A stretch of DNA of 64,000 nt, taken from positions 8,866,001 through 8,930,000 of the forward strand of contig NZ_CP107995.1 in the NCBI RefSeq assembly GCF_036116635.1, read 5' to 3'. Origin of the DNA: Amycolatopsis sp. NBC_00345 (GTDB lineage: Bacteria > Actinomycetota > Actinomycetes > Mycobacteriales > Pseudonocardiaceae). The first letter of the stretch is position 1; each line of letters opens with the position of its first letter. The position numbers were made by a program, and so were the translations under genes. A model generated the notes under the pieces. That model saw only the letters and a program-made list of their open reading frames with translations. It ran no database searches and had not been told where the DNA came from. Shown here piece after piece: positions 8,357-17,451 of this stretch.

Positions 8357-9338
8357 TGAGCCACTGGCCCTTGTCGACCTCGGTCACCTGGAAGACGCCG
8401 AGCGCGGGCCCGCCCGAGACGGCGAAGGTGCAGGAGTCGATGGTCGTGACGTCGGCGGGCGGCGGACCGGACACATAGGACGGGAGCGATTCGGCGTAGT
8501 CGTTCATGTTGGTGACCTGCTTGTGCAGGGCCTGAACGGCCACCCGGCAGTCCGGCTGCCCGACGTCCTGGGCGAACTTGGTCTGCACGTCCTCACGGAA
8601 CCGGCCGCAAGCATCGTCGACGCGGCCCTGCGCGATGTTGTGGTAAACGAAGCGCACGGCCTCGTACGGGTTCGTCGAGAAGATGTGGTTGGTGTGGTAA
8701 GTCCCGCCGCCCTCGGCGGCGATCTGGGCCGAGGACTTGCCGTCGTCGCTGGGGAAGAAGTGGCGGTAGGCCCAGGTGGCGGCGATGCCGATCAGCAGGA
8801 GCACGATGACCCAGCCCAGCACCTTGCCGCCGAGGCGCTTCAGCCATCGCGGGGCACCGCGGCGCGGGCGGCGGGGCTCTTCGTACGGCGCCAACGCTCC
8901 CGGCGGGCCCGGTGGGACGGGCGGCTGGCCGCCCTGCTGCGTCGCCAATTGGTGCGACGCCTGCTGGTATGGCGCCGTGGGCATCAGCCCGGCGTCGGGT
9001 GATGGGGCGGGCTGGTTGCCCTGCTGGGCTTGGGTGAACCGCAGGTAGTCCTGGAACTGCTGGAATTGCTGGAACTGGCGCAGTTGCTCGGGATCGAGCG
9101 CGGGCTGCGCGTCAGAAGGCTGCGGCAGAGCCGGGAGCTGCTGACCCGATTCGGCCGGATTCTGTTGCGGCGCAGGCGTTTGCGCGGCTGAGTCTTGCTG
9201 CGGAGTCGACGGCTGCGGCAGGCCGGGCTGCGGCGACGCGGCCGAACCCTCCGGCGGAACCGGCTGCGTGCCGTCGGCAGGGGTGGGACCCGGGCCGGGG
9301 TTGTCGGCCCGCTCGCTGTGATCACGCTGCTCCGCCAC
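8289..9338 (-). CDS. Gln/Pro-rich single-pass membrane protein
   Basis: A 349-residue protein of unknown function. Residues 1 to about 165 are low-complexity and cytoplasmic (Pro, Gln, Ala, Ser; QQFQQFQ near 90-96), ending in a basic stretch. A membrane segment lies at about 173-192 and the exterior domain at about 210-349. That domain has three cysteines, at DACGRF, PDCRV and DSCTF, and ends GQWLITGHSPGPEKC. The folded domain may be of the small DUF4878/NTF2-like type, but this is a guess. The start is GTG 9338. It convergently overlaps iclR. Confidence 0.75.
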   Translation of the reverse strand: MAEQRDHSERADNPGPGPTPADGTQPVPPEGSAASPQPGLPQPSTPQQDSAAQTPAPQQNPAESGQQLPALPQPSDAQPALDPEQLRQFQQFQQFQDYLRFTQAQQGNQPAPSPDAGLMPTAPYQQASHQLATQQGGQPPVPPGPPGALAPYEEPRRPRRGAPRWLKRLGGKVLGWVIVLLLIGIAATWAYRHFFPSDDGKSSAQIAAEGGGTYHTNHIFSTNPYEAVRFVYHNIAQGRVDDACGRFREDVQTKFAQDVGQPDCRVAVQALHKQVTNMNDYAESLPSYVSGPPPADVTTIDSCTFAVSGGPALGVFQVTEVDKGQWLITGHSPGPEKCSPSQPSTTPTS

Positions 9339-9498
9339 GTCACCATGATGCCCGCTCCGGTGTGAATTCCGGAGTCTGGGCGTCTTGTCGCTGGTCAGGA
9401 GGGGGTGGCGAGATGCCTCAGGAAAGCGTGTCGTATGCTTGTCCACGGTTCTACCGAAGACCGCTGGTTTTCCGAGCGCCCCATGGCGTGAAGAACGA

Positions 9499-9605
9499 AG
9501 GTCCCGCACTAAACGAGCGGGCGGCCCGCGCAGGAGGAACGAGGCTCGCCCGCGACTGTGTCGCGTGCCATCAAACGCCCCGCGCCTGTTGCGCTGGGGC
9601 GTTTT
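9499..9605 (+). promoter_or_regulatory. L10-type attenuator leader of rplJ-rplL
   Basis: The 324-bp gap upstream of rplJ holds a structured leader. A GC-rich region with GGAGGAACGAGG (about 9532-9543) leads to a hairpin CGCGAC/GTCGCG (9551-9556 with 9560-9565). An intrinsic terminator follows: 9574-9581 pairs with 9596-9603, plus GCGC/GCGC, then TTTT. A terminator ahead of rplJ fits autogenous L10(L12) attenuation as in the known L10 leader family. Exact 5' limits are uncertain. Confidence 0.65.
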
Positions 9606-9662
9606 GTCGTTTCGATGGGGCTCTCGTGCCAGTGGAAACACTAGCCAAGAGAGGAGGCGACC

Positions 9663-10217
9663 ATGGCGAAGCCCGACAAGGTGGCGGCCGTCGCCGAGAT
9701 CGCGGAGAGCTTCCGCAGCAGCTCGGCCACCGTCGTTACCCAGTACACCGGCCTCTCCGTGTCCCAGCTGTCCCAGCTGCGCCGCGCTCTCGGCACCAGT
9801 GCCAAGTACCGGGTCGCGAAGAACACCCTCGTCGAGCGTGCCGCCAAGGACGCCGGCGTCGAGGGTCTCGAGGACCTGTTCGTGGGCGCGACCGCGATCG
9901 CCTTCATCGAGGGTGAGCCGGTCAACGCCGCGAAGGCCCTTCGCGACTTCGCGAAGGAACACAACGCGCTTGTCATCAAGGGCGGCTACATGGACGGCAA
10001 GCCGCTGTCCGTGGACGAGATCACCAAGATCGCCGATCTCGACAGCCGTGAGGTCCTGCTCTCCAAGGCAGCGGGCGCGTTCAAGGCGAAGCTTTCCCAG
10101 GCCGCTGCGCTGTTCCAGGCGCCGGCGTCCCAGGTCGCCCGCCTGGCTGCCGCGCTGGAGGAGAAGCAGCGCAGCGCCACCGGTACCGAAGCAGCCGAAG
10201 CACCCGCCGAGAGCTGA
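9663..10217 (+). CDS. rplJ: 50S ribosomal protein L10
   Basis: A 184-residue stalk base protein that anchors L7/L12 dimers to 23S rRNA. The N-terminal RNA-binding domain has YRVAKNTLVERA (about 40-51), and the C-terminal helix that binds L7/L12 follows. AGAGGAGG precedes the ATG. It lies behind an attenuator leader and 50 nt before rplL. Confidence 0.98.
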   Translation: MAKPDKVAAVAEIAESFRSSSATVVTQYTGLSVSQLSQLRRALGTSAKYRVAKNTLVERAAKDAGVEGLEDLFVGATAIAFIEGEPVNAAKALRDFAKEHNALVIKGGYMDGKPLSVDEITKIADLDSREVLLSKAAGAFKAKLSQAAALFQAPASQVARLAAALEEKQRSATGTEAAEAPAES

Positions 10218-10267
10218 ACACCCCCCACCCCGAACGTTCCCGTTCGTTTTTCTGAGAGGAAGCCATC

Positions 10268-10654
10268 ATGGCGAAGCTGAGCACCGCCGAGCTGATCGAC
10301 GCTTTCAAGGAGCTCACCCTTCTTGAGCTGTCCGAGTTCGTGAAGGAGTTCGAGGACACCTTCGACGTCACCGCTGCCGCCCCGGCCGCCGTCGTGGCCG
10401 CCGCCCCGGGTGCCGCTGCCCCGGCCGCCGCCGAGGAGCAGGACGAGTTCGACGTCGTCCTCGAGGGCGCCGGCGACAAGAAGATCCAGGTCATCAAGGT
10501 CGTCCGCGAGGTCGTCTCGGGCCTGGGCCTGAAGGAGGCCAAGGAGCTGGTCGAGGCCGCCCCCAAGGCGCTGCTGGAGAAGGTCGACAAGGAGGCCGCC
10601 GAGGCCGCCAAGGAGAAGCTCGAGGCCGCTGGCGCCAAGATCTCCATCAAGTGA
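10268..10654 (+). CDS. rplL: 50S ribosomal protein L7/L12
   Basis: A 128-residue stalk protein that recruits translational GTPases. It has the N-terminal dimerisation helix, an Ala/Pro-rich hinge (about 37-58), and the C-terminal domain with KKIQVIKVVREVVSGLGLKE and the Lys-rich end. It is full length and is followed directly by a strong terminator. Confidence 0.98.
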   Translation: MAKLSTAELIDAFKELTLLELSEFVKEFEDTFDVTAAAPAAVVAAAPGAAAPAAAEEQDEFDVVLEGAGDKKIQVIKVVREVVSGLGLKEAKELVEAAPKALLEKVDKEAAEAAKEKLEAAGAKISIK

Positions 10655-10690
10655 TCTCGGGCGCGTGAGCGCCTGCTGCACCACCTCGTG

Positions 10691-10735
10691 AAGGGGCGGG
10701 CATCCCATGTGGATGCCCGCCCCTTCCGTTTTTGT
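10691..10735 (+). terminator. Intrinsic terminator after rplL
   Basis: A perfect 15-bp stem (10691-10705 with 10711-10725) closes a 5-nt loop and is followed by CCGTTTTTG. It ends the rplJ-rplL transcript. Confidence 0.92.
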
Positions 10736-10803
10736 CACGCCGCTCTGCCCCGCCGCCGCTCGTTGGCCGGCCGAGGTCGATCGGCGACAGAAGACTCATC
10801 GAG

Positions 10804-10974
10804 GTGCTGGCTCAGCAGGTCGCCACGCGGCGTTATCTCCTCGGGCTCACGGTCATCGCCGTGCTCGGCGTTGTCGCGTCCGTGATCTGCGGGATCGTCA
10901 TCGCCGTGCGGACGGTCAAGGCCAACCACGTCACAGCCGGTAGCGAGTCGATCTGTTCCGCTTACTCCTGTTAG
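10804..10974 (+). CDS. Small single-pass membrane protein
   Basis: A 56-residue protein with no recognised family. It has a basic lead (ATRRYLL), a strong membrane segment (LGLTVIAVLGVVASVICGI, about 13-31) and a short exterior tail ending ICSAYSC with two cysteines. The GTG at 10804 was chosen because the only earlier start (TTG 10732) lies inside the terminator tail. It stands between rplL and the mce operon. Coding status rests on the clean hydrophobic profile only. Confidence 0.5.
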   Translation: MLAQQVATRRYLLGLTVIAVLGVVASVICGIVIAVRTVKANHVTAGSESICSAYSC

Positions 10975-11246
10975 TCCGAACGAGTGCGAATCGTTGCGCC
11001 GCCTGGCTCTGCGTCCGGGGGTGACTTGCACTACCGTGCTGCCAGCGGTCACCCGATCTCGTCTCGACCGGGTGAGGTGCCCACGGGGCTGGCCAGAAAA
11101 GAAAACTGGTGAGTAACCTATGCGCATTCAGCTCGTTGCACCTGGTTGACGCGGGGATCGCGGCGCGCATTCGGCGCGGGCTCCGCGGCCGGCCGGTGCC
11201 GCGGGGCGGCGGTGCGCGACGACGCGGAACAGCTCCTGGAGGTGCG
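10975..11246 (+). other. Intergenic region before the mce operon
   Basis: No gene is seen in this 272-bp interval. It should contain the mce promoter, but no convincing -35/-10 pair could be picked. A spaced inverted repeat GGGTGAC ... GTCACCC (about 11030-11058) encloses TTGCACTACC and might be an operator. Confidence 0.3.
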
Positions 11247-12476
11247 ATGGGTGCCGAGGTGGTCATCGAAGGTCTTACGAAGTCCTTCGGCAGGCAGGCC
11301 ATCTGGCGGGACGTGACGCTGACCCTGCCGCCCGGCGAGGTGTCCGCGATGCTCGGCCCGTCCGGAACCGGCAAGTCCGTGTTCCTGAAGTCGATGATCG
11401 GCCTGCTCAAGCCCGACCGCGGGCGCTGCGTGATCAACGGGGTCGACATCGTCACGTGCTCCGAGCACAAGCTGTACGAGATCCGGAAGCTCTTCGGCGT
11501 CCTGTTCCAGGACGGCGCGCTGTTCGGCTCCATGAACCTCTACGACAACGTCGCCTTCCCGCTGCGCGAGCACACCAAGAAGTCCGAGACCGAGATCCGC
11601 CGCATCGTCAGTGAGAAGCTGGAGATGACGGGGCTCGCCGGCGCGGACAAGAAGCTCCCCGGCGAGATCTCCGGCGGTATGCGCAAGCGCGCCGGCCTCG
11701 CGCGGGCGCTGGTGCTCGACCCGCAGATCATCCTCGTCGACGAGCCGGACTCCGGCCTCGACCCGGTGCGCACCGCGTACATCTCGCAGCTGCTGATCGA
11801 CCTGAACACGCAGATCGACGCGACGATCCTGATCGTCACCCACAACATCAACCTGGCCCGCACCGTGCCGGACAACCTGGGCATGCTGTTCCGCAAGGAG
11901 CTGGTCATGTTCGGCCCGCGCGAGGTGCTGCTGACCAGCGACGAGCCGGTCGTCGAGCAGTTCCTCAACGGCCGTAAGCGCGGTCCCATCGGCATGTCCG
12001 AGGAGAAGGACTCCGCCACGATGGAGCGGGAGGAGGCCGAGGCCGCGGCCGGGCACTCCGACGGCTCCCCGGACGAGGACGTGCGCGGCGTCGTCCCGCA
12101 GATGCAGCCCAGCCCCGGCCTGCCGGAGCGCGCGGGCGCCCGCCATCGGATGGACCGCGTGATGCGGATCCTCCACACGCTCCCGGCCGCCGCGCAGGAA
12201 GGGATCATCGGGTCCCTCTCGCCGGAGGAGCAGCGGCACTACAACGTGCGCCCGAGCCACGGCGTGCCCGTGGCGGCGGCGCCCGCCCGGCACGGCCTCG
12301 AGGACACCCAGCAGATCCCGCGGCACACCGGACCCGTGGCCAACCAGCACCAGGGCGAGCTGCCCGCCGACCAGGTCGCCCGGATCCCGGGCGGCTGGAG
12401 CGGCAACGCGGGTGACGCCCCGAGACCCGGCGCGGGCTACTTCGACCCACCAAGGAACGGGCCAGGTGGCGCGTGA
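11247..12476 (+). CDS. mkl: Mce transporter ATPase (Mkl/MceG-type ABC protein)
   Basis: A 409-residue ABC ATPase expected to energise the Mce lipid importer, equivalent to MlaF. Walker A GPSGTGKS is at 37-44, the Q-loop VLFQDG at 85-90, the signature SGGMR at 142-146, Walker B IILVDEP at 161-167 and the switch His in VTHN. Residues about 250-409 are an extra Pro/Gln/Glu-rich tail not found in MlaF. ATG 11247 has CTGGAGG just upstream; the frame before it is not conserved. The gene overlaps the permease gene by 4 bp (GTGA) and heads the operon. Confidence 0.93.
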   Translation: MGAEVVIEGLTKSFGRQAIWRDVTLTLPPGEVSAMLGPSGTGKSVFLKSMIGLLKPDRGRCVINGVDIVTCSEHKLYEIRKLFGVLFQDGALFGSMNLYDNVAFPLREHTKKSETEIRRIVSEKLEMTGLAGADKKLPGEISGGMRKRAGLARALVLDPQIILVDEPDSGLDPVRTAYISQLLIDLNTQIDATILIVTHNINLARTVPDNLGMLFRKELVMFGPREVLLTSDEPVVEQFLNGRKRGPIGMSEEKDSATMEREEAEAAAGHSDGSPDEDVRGVVPQMQPSPGLPERAGARHRMDRVMRILHTLPAAAQEGIIGSLSPEEQRHYNVRPSHGVPVAAAPARHGLEDTQQIPRHTGPVANQHQGELPADQVARIPGGWSGNAGDAPRPGAGYFDPPRNGPGGA

Positions 12477-13270
12477 GCTCCAACGCGACGCAGGCGAAGA
12501 AGATCCCCGGTTACGGCATGCTCCGTGAGACCGGGAACCTGTTCGCCCTCGGCCTCGACATCATCCGGGGCCTGTTCCAGCGCCCGTTCCAGCTGCGGGA
12601 GTTCATCCAGCAGTCGTGGTTCATCGCGAGCGTGACGATCCTGCCGACGGCACTCGTCGCGATCCCGTTCGGCGCGGTCATCTCGTTGCAGTTCGGCTCG
12701 CTCGCGCGCCAGCTCGGCGCGCAGTCCTACACCGGCGCGGGCTCGGTGCTCGCCACCGTGCAGCAGGCCAGCCCGCTGGTCACCGCGCTGCTGGTGGCCG
12801 GCGCCGGCGGCAGCGCGGTCTGCGCGGACATCGGCGCCCGCACCATCCGCGAGGAGATCGACGCGATGGAGGTGCTGGGCGTCTCCGCGGTCCAGCGCCT
12901 GATCGTGCCCCGCGCGCTGGCGATGATGCTGATCGCGTTGCTGCTCAACGGCATGGTCAGTGTCATCGGCGTGCTCGGCGGCTACTTCTTCAACGTCGTC
13001 CTCCAGGGCGGCACGCCGGGCGCCTACCTGGCGAGCTTCTCCGCGCTGGCGCAGCTGCCCGACCTCTGGGTCGGCGAGCTGAAGGCGCTGATCTTCGGGT
13101 TCATCGCCGCGGTCGTGGCCGCCTACCGGGGCCTGCACCCGAGCGGCGGCCCGAAGGGCGTCGGCGACGCCGTGAACCAGTCCGTCGTCATCACCTTCCT
13201 GCTGCTGTTCGTCGTGAACTTCGTGATCACGCTGATCTACCTGCAGATCGTGCCCGGAAAGCTGGACTAG
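12473..13270 (+). CDS. yrbEA: Mce permease YrbEA (MlaE family)
   Basis: A 265-residue MlaE/YrbE permease forming the inner-membrane channel of the Mce complex. It has five to six hydrophobic segments and the conserved coupling region ADIGARTIREEIDAMEVLGV (about 122-141). GTG 12473 overlaps the ATPase stop. The second permease follows 2 nt after its stop. Confidence 0.94.
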   Translation: MSSNATQAKKIPGYGMLRETGNLFALGLDIIRGLFQRPFQLREFIQQSWFIASVTILPTALVAIPFGAVISLQFGSLARQLGAQSYTGAGSVLATVQQASPLVTALLVAGAGGSAVCADIGARTIREEIDAMEVLGVSAVQRLIVPRALAMMLIALLLNGMVSVIGVLGGYFFNVVLQGGTPGAYLASFSALAQLPDLWVGELKALIFGFIAAVVAAYRGLHPSGGPKGVGDAVNQSVVITFLLLFVVNFVITLIYLQIVPGKLD

Positions 13271-13272
13271 TC

Positions 13273-14109
13273 ATGACGTTCATCGCGGGGGCCAAGCGGA
13301 TCGCGAACCGCCCGCTCCAGACCCTGGACACGCTCGGCGACCAGATGTCGTTCTACGGCCGCGCGCTGCTCTGGACGCCGCGGACGCTGCGCCGCTACAT
13401 GAAGGAAGTGCTGCGGCTGCTGGCCGAGGTCAGCTTCGGCTCCGGCTCGCTCGCCGTCATCGGCGGCACGGTCGGCGTGATGGTCGGCCTGACGCTGTTC
13501 ACCGGTGTCCTGGTGGGCCTGCAGGGCTACTCGGCCCTGAACTCGATCGGCACCTCGGCGTTCACCGGCTTCCTGACGGCGTTCTTCAACACCCGCGAGA
13601 TCGCGCCGCTGGTCGCCGGGCTTGCCTTGAGCGCGACGGTCGGCGCCGGGTTCACCGCGCAGCTCGGCGCGATGCGGATCTCCGAGGAGATCGACGCGCT
13701 CGAGGTCATGGGCGTGCCGAGCCTGCCGTACCTGGTGACCACGCGGATCATCGCCGGCTTCGTCGCCGTGATCCCGCTGTACATCATCGGCCTGCTCAGC
13801 TCGTATCTCGCCTCGCGGCTGGTCGTTATCTACATCTACAACCAGTCCGCCGGGACCTACGACCACTACTTCGACCTCTTCCTACCTCCACAGGACGTGT
13901 TGTACTCGTTCATCAAGGTGCTGATCTTCAGCGTCTTGATCATTCTTTCGCACTGCTACTTCGGCTACCGGGCCTCCGGCGGGCCCGCCGGGGTCGGCGT
14001 GGCCGTCGGCAAGGCCGTGCGGCTGAGCATTGTCACGGTTTCGATCGTGAACTTCTTCATCGGTTTCGCTATCTGGGGAACCGACGTCACGGTGAGGATT
14101 GCGGGATGA
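13273..14109 (+). CDS. yrbEB: Mce permease YrbEB (MlaE family)
   Basis: A 278-residue second MlaE-type permease, a paralogue of the preceding one and its likely heterodimer partner. The coupling helix is AQLGAMRISEEIDALEVMGV (about 134-153), and the hydrophobic segments match YrbEB. ATG 13273 was chosen; the frame open from 12616 only shadows yrbEA. It overlaps mceA by 4 bp. Confidence 0.94.
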   Translation: MTFIAGAKRIANRPLQTLDTLGDQMSFYGRALLWTPRTLRRYMKEVLRLLAEVSFGSGSLAVIGGTVGVMVGLTLFTGVLVGLQGYSALNSIGTSAFTGFLTAFFNTREIAPLVAGLALSATVGAGFTAQLGAMRISEEIDALEVMGVPSLPYLVTTRIIAGFVAVIPLYIIGLLSSYLASRLVVIYIYNQSAGTYDHYFDLFLPPQDVLYSFIKVLIFSVLIILSHCYFGYRASGGPAGVGVAVGKAVRLSIVTVSIVNFFIGFAIWGTDVTVRIAG

Positions 14110-15440
14110 TCACACTGCGGCGCAGGCTGCTCGGCCTGCTGCTCGTGGCCCTGCTGGTGGGGGGCATCGCGCTGAGTATCGCGTTGTACAACAAGTCGTT
14201 CACCAGCTTCGTCACCGTGAAGCTCGAGGCCGACAGCATCGGCAACCAGCTGCTCAAGCAGTCGGACGTGAAGGTGCGCGGGTTGATCGTCGGCTCGGTC
14301 GACGACATCGAGGTGACCAACGACGGCGCCGAGCTGACCCTGCGGCTCGACCCGGCGTCGGCGAAGCTGATCCCGCAGAACGTCTCGGCGCGGTTCCTGC
14401 CGAAGACGCTGTTCGGCGAGCGGTACGTCTCGCTGGAGATCCCGAAGGACCCGGCCACCCGGACGCTGGCCACCGGCGACGTGATCCCGCAGGACCGCAC
14501 GTCGAGCGCGATCGACCTGGAGCAGGCGTTCGAGCACCTGCTGCCGGTGCTGCAGGCCGTGCAGCCGCAGAAGCTTTCGAGCACGCTCACCGCGATCTCG
14601 ACCGCGCTGCAGGGCCGCGGCAAGCCGCTCGGCGACACGCTTTCCCAGCTGGGCGACTACATCGGCCAGCTGAACCCGCACGAGCCGCAGCTGCAGCACG
14701 ACCTCAAGGCGCTCGCGCAGTTCTCCGGCAACCTGAGCAACTCCGCGCCGGACCTGGTGCAGAGCCTCGACAACCTGAGCACCACCACCCGCACCGTGGC
14801 GGACGAGCAGCAGAACCTGTCGAGCCTCTACGGCAACCTGACCACGGCGTCGCAGGACCTGCAGACGTTCCTGGAGAACAACTCCCAGAACATCATCAGC
14901 CTCGCCGGCACCGCGCGGCCGACGGCCGAGCTGCTGGCCAAGTACGCGCCCGAGTACCCGTGCGTGATCGGGCAGATGGCGAAGATGGTGCCGGTGATCG
15001 ACAAGGCGCTGGGCAAGGGCACCGGCCAGCCGGGCCTGCACGCGACCCTCGAAGTGGTGGTCAACCGCGGGCCGTACAAGGCGGGCCAGGACGAGCCGCG
15101 GTTCGACGACAAGCGCGGCCCCCGTTGTTACGACCTGAACCCGGCGCCGAACCCGTTCCCGCAGGAGCCGCCGGACGGCGCGTTCAAGGACGGCACGAGC
15201 CACACGCCCGCCCCCAAGACCGTCGGCGAGGGCCTGAACCCGGCCAACTTCAAGGCCGACGCGGCCGGGCTGAACGGCAGCGGCGCCACGGGCGGCGACC
15301 CGGCCTACTCGACCGGTGAGAACGAGTTCCTGTCCCAGCTCATCGGCCCCCAGGTCGGTATGGCGGCGAGCGACTTCCCCGGCTGGGGCTCGCTGCTCGT
15401 CGGCCCGCTCTACCGAGGCACGGAGGTGACGGTCAAGTGA
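14106..15440 (+). CDS. mceA: Mce family protein MceA
   Basis: A 444-residue first Mce subunit. It has an N-terminal membrane anchor (about 7-27) and an MCE/MlaD domain (about 38-120, with VKVRGLIVGSVDDIE and the pore-loop region KTLFGERYVSLE). A long helical region follows (about 150-290), then a Pro-rich tail. Mce subunits are thought to form a hetero-hexameric tunnel for lipid transfer across the envelope. The start and stop overlap both neighbours by 4 bp. Confidence 0.94.
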   Translation: MITLRRRLLGLLLVALLVGGIALSIALYNKSFTSFVTVKLEADSIGNQLLKQSDVKVRGLIVGSVDDIEVTNDGAELTLRLDPASAKLIPQNVSARFLPKTLFGERYVSLEIPKDPATRTLATGDVIPQDRTSSAIDLEQAFEHLLPVLQAVQPQKLSSTLTAISTALQGRGKPLGDTLSQLGDYIGQLNPHEPQLQHDLKALAQFSGNLSNSAPDLVQSLDNLSTTTRTVADEQQNLSSLYGNLTTASQDLQTFLENNSQNIISLAGTARPTAELLAKYAPEYPCVIGQMAKMVPVIDKALGKGTGQPGLHATLEVVVNRGPYKAGQDEPRFDDKRGPRCYDLNPAPNPFPQEPPDGAFKDGTSHTPAPKTVGEGLNPANFKADAAGLNGSGATGGDPAYSTGENEFLSQLIGPQVGMAASDFPGWGSLLVGPLYRGTEVTVK

Positions 15441-16468
15441 GGGGCTTGCTCGCACCGCTCATCAAGCTGCTGGTCTTCGTCGTGGTCACCGTGCTGTTCA
15501 CCACGGTCCTCGGCATCAGCATCGCGAACATCAACACCACCAGCACCAACGAGTACTCGGCGCGGTTCACCGACGCGACGCTGGTGCTGCCCAACGACGA
15601 CGTCCGCATCGCCGGCGTCCGCGTGGGGCAGGTCAAGGACGTCAAGATCGTGGACAAGCGCCAGGCGCAGGTGGACTTCGAGGTGGACACCGGGCTCAGG
15701 CTGCCCGCCGGCGTCACCGCGCAGATCAAGTTCCGCAACCTGGTCGGCCAGCGTTACGTCTCGCTCGGCGAAGGCAGCAACACCACCGGCGCGATGCTCC
15801 AGCCCGGCGGCACCATCCCGCTGGAGCGGACCACGCCGGCGCTGGACCTCACCGAGCTGTTCAACGGGTTCAAGCCGCTGTTCACCGCGCTGAACCCGGA
15901 CGACGTCAACAAGCTCTCCTACGAGGTCATCCAGGTCCTGCAGGGCGAGGGCGGCACCGTGGAGAGCCTGCTGTCGCACACCGCTTCGCTGACCACCGCG
16001 ATCGCCGGCAAGGACCAGGTCATCGGCGAGGTCATCGACAACCTCAACTCGGTGCTCGACACGGTGAACGCGCACACGCCGCAGCTGTCCGACCTGATCG
16101 TGAAGCTGCAGCAGCTGGTGTCCGGCCTGGCCGCCGACCGCAAGCCGATCGGCGACGCGATCGAAGGCCTCGGCAATCTCGCCCAGACGACCGCCGGCCT
16201 GCTCGGCGACGCCAGGGCGCCGCTGAAGGACGACATCAGCGCGCTCGGCACGCTCACCAGCAGGCTCGACCAGAACGAGCCGGACCTCGAGCACTTCATC
16301 CAGTTCCTGCCGCAGAAGGTCAGCGCGCTGACGCGCACCGCGGACTACGGCTCGTGGTTCAACTTCTACGCGTGCGAGATGAAGGGGAGCATCGCCCTGC
16401 CTCCGCTGATCAACCAGCCGATCGACGTCCCGCTCCTGCCCTCCAACCGGGAGAGGTGCAGCGGATGA
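15437..16468 (+). CDS. mceB: Mce family protein MceB
   Basis: A 343-residue second Mce subunit: membrane anchor at about 8-28, MCE domain at about 35-120 (DVRIAGVRVGQVKDVKI, NLVGQRYVSLGEG), then a helical coiled region rich in Leu/Asp/Thr. There are two cysteines near the C-terminus (FYACEM and RCSG). The GTG start overlaps the mceA stop and the stop overlaps the mceC start. Confidence 0.94.
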   Translation: MRGLLAPLIKLLVFVVVTVLFTTVLGISIANINTTSTNEYSARFTDATLVLPNDDVRIAGVRVGQVKDVKIVDKRQAQVDFEVDTGLRLPAGVTAQIKFRNLVGQRYVSLGEGSNTTGAMLQPGGTIPLERTTPALDLTELFNGFKPLFTALNPDDVNKLSYEVIQVLQGEGGTVESLLSHTASLTTAIAGKDQVIGEVIDNLNSVLDTVNAHTPQLSDLIVKLQQLVSGLAADRKPIGDAIEGLGNLAQTTAGLLGDARAPLKDDISALGTLTSRLDQNEPDLEHFIQFLPQKVSALTRTADYGSWFNFYACEMKGSIALPPLINQPIDVPLLPSNRERCSG

Positions 16469-17451
16469 AGTCGTTCCAGAAACGCAATCCCGTGCCGATC
16501 GCGCTGGTCGGCATCGCGGTGCTCGCGCTCGGCTTCATCGCCGCGCTGAACTCCGACGACCTGCCGGTGATCGGCGGCGGCACCACCTACAGCGCCGAGT
16601 TCTCCGAAGCCGCCGGGCTGACGACGGACAACGACGTGCGCGTGGCCGGCGTCAAGGTCGGCAAGGTGTCCGCGATCAAGATCGACGGCGCGAGCGTCAA
16701 GGTGTCGTTCAAGGTCAAGGACGCCTGGCTCGGCGACAAGACCACGGCGGCGATCAAGATCAAGACGCTGCTCGGCCAGAAGTACCTGGTGCTGGACCCG
16801 CAGGGCGTGGGCACGCTGAACCCGGACCAGCCGATCCCGCGGGACCGCACGATGTCGCCGTTCGACGTGCTCGACGCCTTCCGCGGCCTGTCCCAGACGG
16901 TCGACGACATCAACACCGACCAGCTCGCGCAGAGCTTCGACGCCATCACGCAGACCTTCGCGAACACCCCGGCGGACGTGAAGGGCGCGCTCTCGGGCCT
17001 GTCGAAGCTCTCGGACACCATCGCGAAGCGCGACTCGCAGCTGTCGAACCTGCTGGCCAACACCCGTGAGGTGTCGCAGACGCTGGTCGACCGCGACTCC
17101 GAGGTGACGAAGCTGATCACCGACGGCAACCAGCTGCTGGACGAGGTGTCGAAGCGCGAGCAGGCGATCAGCGCCCTGCTCGACGGCTCGCGCCAGCTGG
17201 CCACGCAGCTGCAGGGCCTGGTCGACGACAACGACAAGCAGCTGGACCCGGTGCTCACGAACCTCGACCAGCTGACCTCGATGCTGCAGCGCAATCAGGA
17301 CTCGCTCGCCCAGGGCATCGCGAAGTTCGCCCCGTTCATCCGGGTGTTCACCAACACCATCGGCACCGGGCACTGGTTCGACAACTACATCTGCGGCCTG
17401 GTGCTGCCGTCGGTCGGGCCGCTCAACCAAGAGGGGTGTTACTCGAAATGA
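16465..17451 (+). CDS. mceC: Mce family protein MceC
   Basis: A 328-residue third Mce subunit with an anchor at about 10-30 and an MCE domain with NDVRVAGVKVGKVSAIKI and TLLGQKYLVLDP. The helical tunnel region is marked by repeated SQ/DR-rich heptads and ends with the conserved DNYICGLVLPS and a second Cys. ATG 16465 overlaps the mceB stop (ATGA). Confidence 0.94.
   Translation: MKSFQKRNPVPIALVGIAVLALGFIAALNSDDLPVIGGGTTYSAEFSEAAGLTTDNDVRVAGVKVGKVSAIKIDGASVKVSFKVKDAWLGDKTTAAIKIKTLLGQKYLVLDPQGVGTLNPDQPIPRDRTMSPFDVLDAFRGLSQTVDDINTDQLAQSFDAITQTFANTPADVKGALSGLSKLSDTIAKRDSQLSNLLANTREVSQTLVDRDSEVTKLITDGNQLLDEVSKREQAISALLDGSRQLATQLQGLVDDNDKQLDPVLTNLDQLTSMLQRNQDSLAQGIAKFAPFIRVFTNTIGTGHWFDNYICGLVLPSVGPLNQEGCYSK

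Noticed and set aside
10732..10803. Longer start (TTG) for the small membrane protein after rplL
   Set aside because: The codon lies in the T-tract of the rplL terminator, so it would not be on a stable message.
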